Of a stretch of 64,000 nt of DNA, positions 27,520 through 35,491 are shown one piece after another (the first letter of the stretch is position 1; the number at the start of each line of letters is the position of its first letter). Origin of the DNA: an uncultured Prevotella sp. (lineage in GTDB: Bacteria > Bacteroidota > Bacteroidia > Bacteroidales > Bacteroidaceae). The position numbers and the translations under genes are program-made. Under the pieces are notes generated by a model, which saw nothing but the letters and a program-made list of their open reading frames with translations, was not told where the DNA came from and searched no databases. The stretch covers positions 32,171 through 96,170 of the forward strand of contig CAMHLV010000004.1 in NCBI GenBank assembly GCA_946186115.1. The letters run 5' to 3'.

Positions 27520-28683
27520 ATGAGAACAGCCGTCGAGATTCCTGTCGTGTCTCTTATATATAATCGGTATAAGAAAGCAACGGCTACACAGGATGCCGTC
27601 ATAGAGATTCGTGTCTATTATGACGGTAAGGCAAAATACATGTCTACCCGAATCCGAGTATTCCCAAAAGAATGGCAACGAGGTCGGGTAGTCGGGCGTG
27701 TGGATGCCGTTATCCTGAACAAACAACTCGATAGGCTTCTCATTGACGTACGCCAGATTGTATATGACATGTACGATGCAGGTCACATAGATATCGACGC
27801 AATACCCTCCCGACTGATGGCGAAGCGTAAGCCCAACGTCACGTTCCTCTATTTCTGTGAAGAGCGGACCAAAATCAGGAAGCATGGGAACTCAGTTGAC
27901 AGTCAGGAACGTTACGATCGCTTTCTTCGCTTTCTGAAGGAATACGGCAAGATAAAGACGTTCTATGACCTAACAGAGTTAAAGGTGATGGAGCTTGACA
28001 AGCATCTGAAAAAGAAAAATGACATGAAAGCGAAGAGCCGCTGGAACAACTACCATCGTTTCCTCAACTCATTCATCCTCGATGCTCAGAAAGAAGGCCT
28101 CATTCAGCAGAATCCCTACGACCGTGTGAAGATAGACAAGGGCAGTGACTATGATGGAATAGAGAAATACCTATCTCCAGAAGAGTTTCAAAAGCTGCGT
28201 ACGGCATCCATGCCAGAAGCACGATTGGAACGAGTACGCGATCTCTTTGTGTTTCATGCTTATACCTGCATGAGTTATCATGACCTGAGAGCTTTTGACG
28301 AAAAGAAAATCCGTGAGGTCGACGGCAAAAAGGTGTATGTGGGTCATCGTGGTAAGACCAAGATAGAGTTTACAGTGCCGATGCTAACACCTGCTATAGA
28401 GATATTGAAGAAATACAAAGGCAAATTGCCGATGCTAAGCAATGTGAAGTACAATGAGTACATCAAGGAGGTGGTTAAAGCAGCTGGCATAGATAAACCT
28501 GTCACGACTCACTGGGCCAGGCACACTGGGGCCACTTTACTTTTGAATGCTGGAGTTCCCATTGAGGTTGTCTCGAAGGTATGTGGGCATAGCAGCATTA
28601 AAATGACGGAAAAAATATACGCAAAGCTGCTGCCAAAGACGGTAGTGGCCGCTGTTAACGAAATAGAAGATAAATTAATATAG
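27520..28683 (+). CDS. int: tyrosine integrase of the element
   Basis: 387-residue site-specific recombinase with an arm-binding N-terminal region, a SAM-like core-binding domain (~105-200) and a catalytic domain. Box II is HWARH (H331, R334), then HSSIKMTEKIY with the nucleophile Y367. The position of the first catalytic arginine reads TCMSYHD, i.e. without the usual Arg, as in the Bacteroides CTnDOT integrase where this Arg is also replaced. It should recombine the 17-bp core in tRNA-Ser. Ends 29 bases before the next gene. Confidence 0.92.
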   Translation: MRTAVEIPVVSLIYNRYKKATATQDAVIEIRVYYDGKAKYMSTRIRVFPKEWQRGRVVGRVDAVILNKQLDRLLIDVRQIVYDMYDAGHIDIDAIPSRLMAKRKPNVTFLYFCEERTKIRKHGNSVDSQERYDRFLRFLKEYGKIKTFYDLTELKVMELDKHLKKKNDMKAKSRWNNYHRFLNSFILDAQKEGLIQQNPYDRVKIDKGSDYDGIEKYLSPEEFQKLRTASMPEARLERVRDLFVFHAYTCMSYHDLRAFDEKKIREVDGKKVYVGHRGKTKIEFTVPMLTPAIEILKKYKGKLPMLSNVKYNEYIKEVVKAAGIDKPVTTHWARHTGATLLLNAGVPIEVVSKVCGHSSIKMTEKIYAKLLPKTVVAAVNEIEDKLI

Positions 28684-28712
28684 ACCCCAAGTCCCGGAAG
28701 GGCATTGACAAC

Positions 28713-29105
28713 ATGGCAAGATTTACATTTGAAAGTCTTCTAAAAGACATCAAGAACGATGGACTCTACGAAAAACCTGAAGCATTCAAGAGTCTCGTCG
28801 TAGAGAAGTTTGAACCGTGGATACGGGACGGCAAACCCGTCATGTGGTATGATGGAAAGACCGCGCGAGGTGAACAAAAGGTGATAGTGAAAGCCGAAGC
28901 GCCCCTGAACCATGAAGACATAGAGCAGTTCGGCAGAAGCCTCTGTGACTTCTTCGGACTGGGCTTCGTGAACACGCACGTCCACTCGTGTAAGCCTCAC
29001 GACGTTGACTTGGTGATCGAGCCGAACGGTCCGAAGGGCTTGAAACTAACCTTCACGTTCTTCACGGATATTGCGGACATCTACCCTGTCAAGATAGACG
29101 CATGA
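28713..29105 (+). CDS. unknown element-encoded protein
   Basis: 130 residues, no signal peptide or membrane segment. Mixed alpha/beta composition with several Lys-Glu patches (KVIVKAEAPLNHEDIEQFG) and histidines (VNTHVHSCKPHDVD) that could bind metal. Position downstream of int matches small accessory ORFs of NBU elements. I do not recognise the family. Confidence 0.6.
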   Translation: MARFTFESLLKDIKNDGLYEKPEAFKSLVVEKFEPWIRDGKPVMWYDGKTARGEQKVIVKAEAPLNHEDIEQFGRSLCDFFGLGFVNTHVHSCKPHDVDLVIEPNGPKGLKLTFTFFTDIADIYPVKIDA

Positions 29106-29126
29106 AGAGAAACCTACCATAAAATG

Positions 29127-29206
29127 AAAGCCCCCGAGCGGTAAACTCAGGGGAAACGGGTTCGGAAGAACTACGTGAACTTTCTTCTGTAGCGGAGGCA
29201 AAGTTA
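29127..29206 (-). ncRNA. possible short antisense-strand RNA
   Basis: On the minus strand a TTTG (29230-29227), 20 bases, then TAACTTTG (29206-29199) form a consensus promoter. It points at a hairpin (CCCC-GAG paired with CTC-GGGG with one bulged A, 29132-29153) followed by TTTCATTTTA. This would make an RNA of about 65 nt in the gap between the 28713 and 29277 genes. Prediction from sequence signals only. Confidence 0.35.
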
Positions 29207-29276
29207 CGCATTATTTCCGAATCCTACAAATTTTGTTTAAATAATTTAAGAAATTAACAAAAAATGGATTGGAATT

Positions 29277-30824
29277 ATGACATTAGCACAGTTATATAAG
29301 CTCACGGAGCAAGGAATTAACATCATAAAGTTAGTATATCCGCAGGTTAAGGAATCGGAACTGGAACGTAGAAAGACAGAAAAGTATGGAGAAGTGTGCT
29401 ATGTGCGTGGCACAGACAACAAGTGGTACAGTCCCATAGAAGCATACATGGTCAGTCATCATCAATCTCCTGGCAACAAGGAAGAGTTCAAGTCCGCCAT
29501 CAAAGAGATAGCACTGACCTTTGGTCTTGATAACGGAGGAAAAGAAAAAAAGGATAGTGCCGTTGACGAAAGCGAGATTGCAGAGATAGCCTCGAAGTTA
29601 TTGCGAATTGGTGGCAAGTGGTATAAGAAGGCCAAAGACCCACTCACCAGTCAGGAAACACTTTACGACATAAATAGCTCGACAATCGTCAATGACTACG
29701 GAAAAGAGATAGGCAACATGATACTGAAGGTTGCTCCAAAGTATCTTGCCAAAACCAATATACCCTCACATGTAGACTATCAGGAGTGTATAGATAATGG
29801 AGATGGTGAATTGTTCTATAACATATACAGGCCACTCTCACACACTCCAACGGAAGGTGACTGGCAGCATATAGAGAAGCTTCTACGTCACATATTCCAA
29901 GAGCAATATGAGATGGGGCTGGATTATCTGCAAATACTTTACGAGAAGCCACTCCATCCACTGCCGGTACTATTGCTGGTCAGCGATGATACAGGAACGG
30001 GCAAGTCAACGTTCTGCAAGTTTCTTAATGCGATGTTCTGCGAAAATGCCCTGCCTCTTACTCCAGAGATTGTGGAGTCTCGATTCAACAGTTACTGGGT
30101 CGGTAAATTACTGGGCTACATTGAAGAACAAGCCGATGACAGCAATGACAGGAAGAAGCAGAATGCCAAGGTAAAGAATATTGTAACGGCAGAAACGCTT
30201 CCATCAGAATCGAAAGGCAAAGACCCTAAGCTTGCATTCAATTTCCTGAAGATAGTTATCTGCAGCAATGACGAATATACCCCGGTTAAGATAGATCCGA
30301 ATGACACCCGCTACTGGGTTCGAAAGGTGCCTGCTCTCTCTAAAAAAGAAGAAGGCACAGATATTCTGGATGAATGCAAGAAAGAGATACCTTTCTTTCT
30401 TAAATTTCTTCAAGATAGGCAGATGCGATATGAGCGCAAGAACCGACTGTGGTTTGCTCCTGAGGAAATACATACAGATGCCTGGCGCAAGATAGTACGT
30501 CACAGTCAGTCATCGTTGGAGCAGGAACTGAGGGAGATTCTGCTGGACATCATGCGTGAGCAACGATTAGACATCTTAAAGTATGACCTTACCGCTTTGG
30601 TTGAACTCTGTGACCGTCTAAAGCTTTCTGCCAGACTCAGATGTGCCATCACACGAAGTGACATTCGTCAGATTTTGCATGGATGGGGCATGGAGGCATG
30701 CAAAAAGGCAGCTCGTTTTACTTATTATCTGCGAGATTCAGCGAGTGGTGCATCATATTCTTGCCCAAGAATCGGAAAAGTCATCAAAATCTCCAAGAAA
30801 CAACTCAGCGAAAATGATTTCTGA
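29277..30824 (+). CDS. primase-helicase-like P-loop protein (phage/plasmid primase, DUF5906-like)
   Basis: 515 residues. The P-loop SDDTGTGKST is at ~residues 236-245, followed by KFLNAMF, a Walker B-like segment (LLGYIEEQAD) and ICSNDEYTPV, the pattern of SF3/P4-type replication helicases and VirE/primase-helicase proteins of Bacteroidota elements. The C-terminal ~100 residues resemble a winged-helix DNA-binding part. It probably unwinds DNA for element replication after transfer. Preceded by a 170-base gap with a promoter-like segment; followed by the GTTAC repeat region. Confidence 0.78.
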   Translation: MTLAQLYKLTEQGINIIKLVYPQVKESELERRKTEKYGEVCYVRGTDNKWYSPIEAYMVSHHQSPGNKEEFKSAIKEIALTFGLDNGGKEKKDSAVDESEIAEIASKLLRIGGKWYKKAKDPLTSQETLYDINSSTIVNDYGKEIGNMILKVAPKYLAKTNIPSHVDYQECIDNGDGELFYNIYRPLSHTPTEGDWQHIEKLLRHIFQEQYEMGLDYLQILYEKPLHPLPVLLLVSDDTGTGKSTFCKFLNAMFCENALPLTPEIVESRFNSYWVGKLLGYIEEQADDSNDRKKQNAKVKNIVTAETLPSESKGKDPKLAFNFLKIVICSNDEYTPVKIDPNDTRYWVRKVPALSKKEEGTDILDECKKEIPFFLKFLQDRQMRYERKNRLWFAPEEIHTDAWRKIVRHSQSSLEQELREILLDIMREQRLDILKYDLTALVELCDRLKLSARLRCAITRSDIRQILHGWGMEACKKAARFTYYLRDSASGASYSCPRIGKVIKISKKQLSENDF

Positions 30825-30842
30825 GGAAATAAAAAAAACAGG

Positions 30843-31014
30843 TACAAAAGTTACAAAGTTACGCTCGTTGATTATCAATGAGTTACGCGTAACTTTCGCT
30901 GTAACACATTTTGAAAATGTTTCAAATGTCACAAATGTTACAGAAGAGTTACATGCAAAAAAACTTTGTTTATCGGGGTTTAAGGGCAATTTGTAACTTT
31001 GTAACTTTTGTAAC
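30843..31014. repeat. GTTAC/GTAAC repeat cluster with 20-bp inverted repeat (origin or operator candidate)
   Basis: Ten copies of GTTAC or its complement GTAAC in 172 bases (30850, 30858, 30882, 30889, 30901, 30937, 30948, 30993, 31001, 31010). The outermost parts form a perfect 20-bp inverted repeat, TACAAAAGTTACAAAGTTAC at 30843-30862 and its complement at 30993-31012. A perfect 14-bp palindrome AGTTACGCGTAACT sits at 30881-30894. Some copies also read as TAACTTTG promoter elements (plus at 30994, minus at 30862). It lies between two replication genes, so a replication origin or a shared operator are both possible. Confidence 0.75.
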
Positions 31015-31035
31015 CGCATTTTGAAAAATGAATTT

Positions 31036-31920
31036 ATGAATATCAAGCAAATCAAAGAAACCATAACATGCCTGGACTATCTGGGCAAACCAGCAAAGAA
31101 GGTGGCACATGGCTATCTCTATCATGCACCATGGAGAGAGGATAAGCACCCCTCATTGTCAGTTACGCCAGATGGCCGGGGCTGGCACGACTTAGCTACC
31201 GGAGCCAAAGGGAGTGTAATAGATCTTGTGATGATGCATCTGAACACTCGCGACTTCAGGAGGGTCATTGAAGAACTGGAGAAGTTTCGGTCAGATTTTT
31301 TTTCCTTTCCTCAGTCAAACACTTCTGACGGAGAAAAAGAAAAAGGACTGGACTACACTCGCTTCGAGTTGGTACCGCTACAATCCCGTGGACTTTACGC
31401 CTATCTCCACAAAAGAGGCATCAATATTGGAATCGCCCGACAGTTCCTGCAGGAGGCACACTACAGCTTCCAGGAGCGCACCGATGGCAGCTATCTCTAC
31501 GCCCTGGCATACCCCAACGACCTTGGAGGCTACGAACTTAGAGGTGCGCCTTATACTGGCAATCCTGACGGCTACAAAGGAGGAATAGCACCAAAGGGTA
31601 TATCTACTCACCTCGACAAAGAAAATGCGCCTACGGTCGTTTTTGAGGGTTTTATGGATATGCTTTCGTGGGTAACGATGACGGACGGTGTAAAGCACAA
31701 TCTCGTCGTGATGAACAGTGTGACCAACAAGGAAGAGACAGTCGATATGCTGCGCTCCATCAGTGGTACTATCTACCTCTGTCTGGATAATGATAAGGCC
31801 GGTGAAGAAGCTACAGCCTTCATCAAGAATGCGCTTCCGTCAGCCATTGACTACAGAAGCCACTATGCCGACCACAAGGACGTAAATGAGTTCTTAGTTA
31901 AGCATAAGTGCGGCATCTAA
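31036..31920 (+). CDS. DNA primase-like protein (CHC2 zinc finger and toprim)
   Basis: 294 residues. The N-terminal CHC2-type fold (YLYHAPWREDKHPSLSV, GWHDLATGAKGSVIDLVM) and a toprim domain (VVFEGFMDMLSW, LCLDNDKAGEEA, HKDVNEFL) define the primase family found in NBU elements (PrmN1 type). It would prime replication of transferred single-stranded DNA. The frame opens with TTG at 31021 but ATG at 31036 follows the repeat region and is preferred. Confidence 0.85.
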   Translation: MNIKQIKETITCLDYLGKPAKKVAHGYLYHAPWREDKHPSLSVTPDGRGWHDLATGAKGSVIDLVMMHLNTRDFRRVIEELEKFRSDFFSFPQSNTSDGEKEKGLDYTRFELVPLQSRGLYAYLHKRGINIGIARQFLQEAHYSFQERTDGSYLYALAYPNDLGGYELRGAPYTGNPDGYKGGIAPKGISTHLDKENAPTVVFEGFMDMLSWVTMTDGVKHNLVVMNSVTNKEETVDMLRSISGTIYLCLDNDKAGEEATAFIKNALPSAIDYRSHYADHKDVNEFLVKHKCGI

Positions 31921-32249
31921 GGGGCGGGCTTTCATGTTCCACACGCTCCACATGATGGCTCTATCGAGCTGCCCTCTTACCGCCTATGGCTCCATGGTGC
32001 TTACCGCTTCGGGACAGCATCCCGAACCCTGGCTTTTTATTGTGTCTATCGCCGATATTGTGGGTCGTGAAAATGTTAATATACGAAATAAAATTTTTCA
32101 AGAGTCCCTTATTAAAATTTTCCGTGTACTTTTGGGCGTTGAAATCCGCAGTCCAATCCCGCACTTCATTCCACACTAATCTTTGTGGAAAACAATACGG
32201 AAACGTATGCGGAAAATAATATAAAGTACACGAATAATATTATAACGAA
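31921..32249. other. 329-base non-coding gap with the second 26-bp motif
   Basis: The first ~130 bases have short inverted segments (TTCGGGACAGCATCCCGAA at 32008-32026: TTCGGGA and TCCCGAA pair). The 26-bp motif follows at 32061. The stretch to the next start is A/T-rich and carries GTACTTTTG (32127-32135), a -7-like element. No gene seen. Confidence 0.55.
32061..32086 (+). repeat. 26-bp element-internal repeat, copy 2
   Basis: Identical to 27142-27167, with the same downstream CAAGA spacing of 13 bases. It lies ~165 bases upstream of the mobilization operon, so both operons share the motif in their leaders. Confidence 0.88.
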
Positions 32250-32585
32250 ATGGAACAAAAAATTCTGCAAAGTAACTATGCGGAATATTCGATGATTATT
32301 CCGACCAGCAGACCACTATGGAACTACCTGTTACGAGGTCAGAGAAATTCATCCAAGAAACTCTCGCGTGTGGAAGCATTCCGAGACATCATAGAACGGC
32401 AGCACGCAGTACTGCTGTCTGGTACTGATGACGGCATAGGTGCAATAATAGAACTAACCAGAGCCTGGAGGTGGAATCGCGATACGACCAGTGCCTTCAT
32501 TGACACTCTCCGGCGGCTTGGAGTAGTTGCCTGCGAGAAGGAAGGAAATAGGAGTATCATTAGGCTAAATTATACAGTCGAATGA
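32250..32585 (+). CDS. small DNA-binding-like protein of the mobilization region
   Basis: 111 residues. The middle to C-terminal part (GIGAIIELTRAWRWNRDTTSAFIDTLRRLGVV) has the shape of a winged helix-turn-helix, followed by a beta wing (CEKEGNRSIIRLNYTVE). No signal peptide. The upstream leader carries the shared 26-bp motif. It probably acts as a regulator or accessory mobilization factor; this is inference. Its stop overlaps the start of a 21-codon frame (ATGA). Confidence 0.6.
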   Translation: MEQKILQSNYAEYSMIIPTSRPLWNYLLRGQRNSSKKLSRVEAFRDIIERQHAVLLSGTDDGIGAIIELTRAWRWNRDTTSAFIDTLRRLGVVACEKEGNRSIIRLNYTVE

Positions 32586-32647
32586 AAGAACAACTCTGGG
32601 ACCTCATAGAAACCCTCAGACGTGAAAATACTCTCGTCTGCGACTAA
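32582..32647 (+). CDS. possible 21-residue coupled peptide
   Basis: ATGA overlap with the preceding gene, then MKEQLWDLIETLRRENTLVC plus Asp and stop. It has an amphipathic-helix look. Translational coupling favours a real peptide, but its size leaves doubt. Confidence 0.35.
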   Translation: MKEQLWDLIETLRRENTLVCD

Positions 32648-32967
32648 CGGAATATGAATCCTTTTCTGTGGTCTTATACGTTACGTAAACGACATAACTT
32701 CGACCAGGAAAAAATGGGCTACGGCAACAGTGGCGGAACGCCAGCATTGAAACGAGCCTCGCAGACTCCAGAAACGCCTCGGAAGGCGCTTGCGTGTATG
32801 GCGACATGCCGCCATAGGGGTAGCCTACTACCCCCCTATTGGCATCAATGCCACAAGGGGAGAGCCACACACCAAGGTTGAGCAAGCTCAGTGGCAAGTA
32901 GGCTCAGGAATACCCCGAGACCCCGCATTAAAGACGTTTATCAAACAATTCTAAACTAAATTGAAAT
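32648..32967. other. putative oriT region upstream of the relaxase gene
   Basis: 320 non-coding bases directly before mob. Between 32775 and 32853 four hairpins follow one another: CGCCT/AGGCG (32775-32788), TATGGCG/CGCCATA with a 6-base loop (32797-32816), ATAGGGGTAG with CTACCCCCCTAT and two bulged C (32814-32839), TGGCA/TGCCA with loop TCAA (32840-32853). Such structure beside a relaxase gene is typical of a transfer origin. The nick site itself cannot be placed. Confidence 0.6.
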
Positions 32968-34518
32968 ATGGTAGAAAAACAAAAACAGTCAATCGACTTG
33001 CGACCAGGCAAAAGGTTTGCCGTCGCACTCAGTAATGAAAACCTTCGCATCGGCGATGACTCCGCATGGAAAGCGAAGTTGGCAGGAACCCTTGACCCGA
33101 CAAGAACAAGACTGGACTTCGAGGTAGGAAAGGGTGGAGTTATTCAACCTCTCAACAAGGCAAAATCAATTACCCGAAGAATCAAGGACATCCTGAAGGC
33201 CAACGGTATCAGCGACCCAAATACGGGCATACCCGATGAAGACCTGAAGGTTAAAGGTGTAGGAATCAGAACATATGCCAGCTTCATCCTGCAAGGTTCC
33301 CATGAAACAATGGAAAAACTTGCTTTCGGCGATCAACGTGTTTCCTACGATTCCAACGCTGATAATTCACATCTGGAACGTAAGGAAGAAATCGAAAAAT
33401 GGGCAAAGGAAATGTACGCATATGTTGCGCAGAAATATGGTGAGGATAATATTGCGGAGTTTACAGTACATCTCGACGAGACGACTCCACATGCACATTG
33501 CGTAGTGGTTCCCATAACAGAATCCGGCAAACTTTCCTTCAAACATGTTTTCGTCGGGGAGAACAAATACGAGTTCTCGCGCAGGACAAAAGCGATATGG
33601 GATGAAGCAGCGAAGATCGCAGAGAAATACGGTATGGAAAGAGGCACACCTGGAGGGCAACACAAGTCCTATCTCCAGTGGCTCAAAGAACAGATCTTGA
33701 AAAACCAAAAGACCATTGAGGAACAGTATGAGACGATAGGCCGACAGTCCACCGAGATATCAGAACAGGAACAAATTCTATCCGGGCAGAGACAGCAGCT
33801 CTATGACATCAACGCAGAGATAAAGACTGCCGAGAAAAAGCTGAAGTCTATTAATACGATGCTTAATAACCTGAGGGAGCAGAAGGAACGGATAGAGATA
33901 GACATCACTGCACTCGAAGAGATGCGTGACAATGGTAACGAAGAGGTTGAACAGGAGTTACGAGAGAAGAAACAACAGCTTGATGAAATTAATGGAAAAA
34001 TTTCCTCCAGAAATGAACAACTTGCGAATGTTCAACAGCAGTTGCACGACCTCGCCATCAAGAAGCATGATCTACAGAAGGAGTATGATAACATGAAGCG
34101 TCAAATGAACAAAGAACTCCCTGACCTTCTCGATAAAACACAGAGTGAGGTCAACGATACATTCTGGGAGATGGCAGCAGAGGAAATGAAGAAAGACTAT
34201 TCTGCTATTAATGAATACATTTCAAAGAACCTGGATCCAAAGCAGCAAAGCGAATTACGTGGAATAATTGGGGCATCATTCTTTGAAGATCTGGCACAGC
34301 GAGGGGAACAGATGGCAGCATGCGCTGCAGCACTTTTCCTTGGCTATGTCGATGCTGCTACGAATATTGCCCATGCCGGTGGTGGTGGCGGTGGTAATAC
34401 CAGCGAATGGGGCAGAAATAAGGATGAGGATGATGAAGCATACCGCCGTCGCTGCTGCATCATGGGACGCATGATGATGAAACCAGCCGGAAGGAAATAT
34501 CAAATGAAACGCTCATAA
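32968..34518 (+). CDS. mob: MobV/Mob_Pre family relaxase
   Basis: 516-residue DNA-nicking protein that starts mobilization at oriT. The N-terminal ~235 residues are the relaxase domain with the metal-binding HLDETTPHAHCVVVP (H168 onward), the three-histidine/Asp-Glu motif of Mob_Pre proteins. Residues ~240-410 are a long coiled coil rich in Glu, Gln and Lys, common in MobV proteins. A Gly-rich linker (AGGGGGGN) and a basic C-terminus follow. It should rely on a helper element's mating pore. Long non-coding oriT-like DNA precedes it. Confidence 0.9.
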   Translation: MVEKQKQSIDLRPGKRFAVALSNENLRIGDDSAWKAKLAGTLDPTRTRLDFEVGKGGVIQPLNKAKSITRRIKDILKANGISDPNTGIPDEDLKVKGVGIRTYASFILQGSHETMEKLAFGDQRVSYDSNADNSHLERKEEIEKWAKEMYAYVAQKYGEDNIAEFTVHLDETTPHAHCVVVPITESGKLSFKHVFVGENKYEFSRRTKAIWDEAAKIAEKYGMERGTPGGQHKSYLQWLKEQILKNQKTIEEQYETIGRQSTEISEQEQILSGQRQQLYDINAEIKTAEKKLKSINTMLNNLREQKERIEIDITALEEMRDNGNEEVEQELREKKQQLDEINGKISSRNEQLANVQQQLHDLAIKKHDLQKEYDNMKRQMNKELPDLLDKTQSEVNDTFWEMAAEEMKKDYSAINEYISKNLDPKQQSELRGIIGASFFEDLAQRGEQMAACAAALFLGYVDAATNIAHAGGGGGGNTSEWGRNKDEDDEAYRRRCCIMGRMMMKPAGRKYQMKRS

Positions 34519-34642
34519 CTAAGGTTACTGAATAAGGTAGGGGAGCTTGTTACACCTTATGTTGTTAACTTGAATGAAGCGAAATAGAGTTGAAAATGCA
34601 TTTTTTACTGCATAAACGGATGCAAATCTAAAAAAATATTCG

Positions 34643-34650
34643 TATCTTTG
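34643..34650 (+). promoter_or_regulatory. -7 promoter element before the rod RNA
   Basis: TATCTTTG; transcription should start near 34657, just before the first strand of the long stem. Confidence 0.65.
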
Positions 34651-34656
34651 CAACCG

Positions 34657-34813
34657 ACGAAAGTGTCTCCCCATCGTCGAAATCGCCAAAATTCGCTAAA
34701 AGGGAATACGAGACACAGACGGCAGTTCATATTGATGGACTGCCCATCTGTGCGTATTTTACGAGCGTTTGGCGATGCTCTGGCGATGGGACACAGAGGG
34801 CAGTCCTCTTTTT
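34657..34813 (+). ncRNA. candidate rod-shaped non-coding RNA with own promoter and terminator
   Basis: A consensus -7 element, then a single long imperfect stem covering 34663-34794, then a terminator hairpin starting at the very next base. Paired arms from outside in: GTGTC/GACAC and CCATCG/CGATGG (34663-34676 with 34784-34794); ATCGCCAAA/TTTGGCGAT (34682-34690 with 34768-34776); CGCT/AGCG; AATACG/CGTATT; CACAGA/TCTGTG; GGCAGT/ACTGCC around a 12-base loop. That is about 42 base pairs, broken by internal loops. It might act alone or as the leader/attenuator of the 34861 gene. Confidence 0.6.
34795..34813 (+). terminator. terminator-like hairpin after the rod RNA
   Basis: AGAGG (34795-34799) pairs with CCTCT (34805-34809), loop GCAGT, then TTTT. 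The loop repeats the GGCAGT of the rod (34721-34726), so the ACTGCC strand at 34739-34744 could pair with either, an attenuator-like arrangement. Confidence 0.6.
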
Positions 34814-34860
34814 GTCAAATGAACAGAATGTAAGTTAAACATCGCTAAAGAATTGCCAAA

Positions 34861-35412
34861 ATGAAAAAGAGAATGTTTTTGATGATGCTTGTCGCAATGG
34901 CCATGAATGCCTTTGCCCAAACAAGGAATTTTGAGCCTGAATATATCGGTCAGGTCGTAGTGATTAATGCTGATAGCACGACAACGCTGCTCCAGAAGGA
35001 ACAGACTGCCATGAAGACAAGCTCGACGAAATTTGGATACATCCCTATCCCTGGCAGTAGTCTGCTTGATAAGAGTAAGGTGAACCTCACAGTGAAGGGG
35101 GCAGAGTCAAAGACGGTGCTTCCCCAGGGTCGTGTGACATTCATCATTAAGACAGGAGATAACAACAAGGATCCCAAAGATGTGTTTGGTATCTTCCAAT
35201 TCGAGGTGAAGAAAGGTAAGCGCCAGTATCAGTTGGCAGAAGCCGGTGTACTGAGTGGAGTGAAATCCACGATGACATTCAACACCGTTCCGTCGGAGGC
35301 GAAGAAGTATGGTGAGGACTGTTATCTGGTAGTGATAGAGAAAGCGGAACCAGGTCAGTATGCCGTCACCACTACTGATATATCACAGGTTTCTACTTTC
35401 GGCGTGAAATAA
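34861..35412 (+). CDS. small secreted protein of unknown function (element cargo)
   Basis: 183 residues with a clear signal peptide (MKKRMFLMMLVAMAMNAFAQ). The mature part is beta-rich, without cysteines in the first two thirds, and contains IPIPGSSLLDKSKVNL and GDNNKDPKDVFGIFQF. No family recognised. It lies 48 bases after the rod RNA terminator and 79 bases before the lipoprotein gene, with which it may form a surface-related cargo pair. Confidence 0.7.
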   Translation: MKKRMFLMMLVAMAMNAFAQTRNFEPEYIGQVVVINADSTTTLLQKEQTAMKTSSTKFGYIPIPGSSLLDKSKVNLTVKGAESKTVLPQGRVTFIIKTGDNNKDPKDVFGIFQFEVKKGKRQYQLAEAGVLSGVKSTMTFNTVPSEAKKYGEDCYLVVIEKAEPGQYAVTTTDISQVSTFGVK

Positions 35413-35491
35413 CATTCCCTTTTCATCTCTAAGTGGTAGCGTTATGGTATCTAATAGTTACGATACGACCAAGAACAGCATGGGATATATA

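Noticed and set aside
30643..30996. 117-codon plus-strand frame overlapping the end of the primase-helicase gene
   Set aside because: It is out of frame with the real gene and runs through the GTTAC repeat cluster.
32654..32881. 75-codon frame before the relaxase gene
   Set aside because: The DNA is a block of hairpins, the peptide has no recognisable features, and the opposite strand is open over the same stretch; oriT is a better explanation.
34657..34813. Naming the rod RNA as 6S RNA
   Set aside because: The overall rod shape is similar, but it sits on mobile-element cargo, and no conserved 6S central bubble can be verified by eye.
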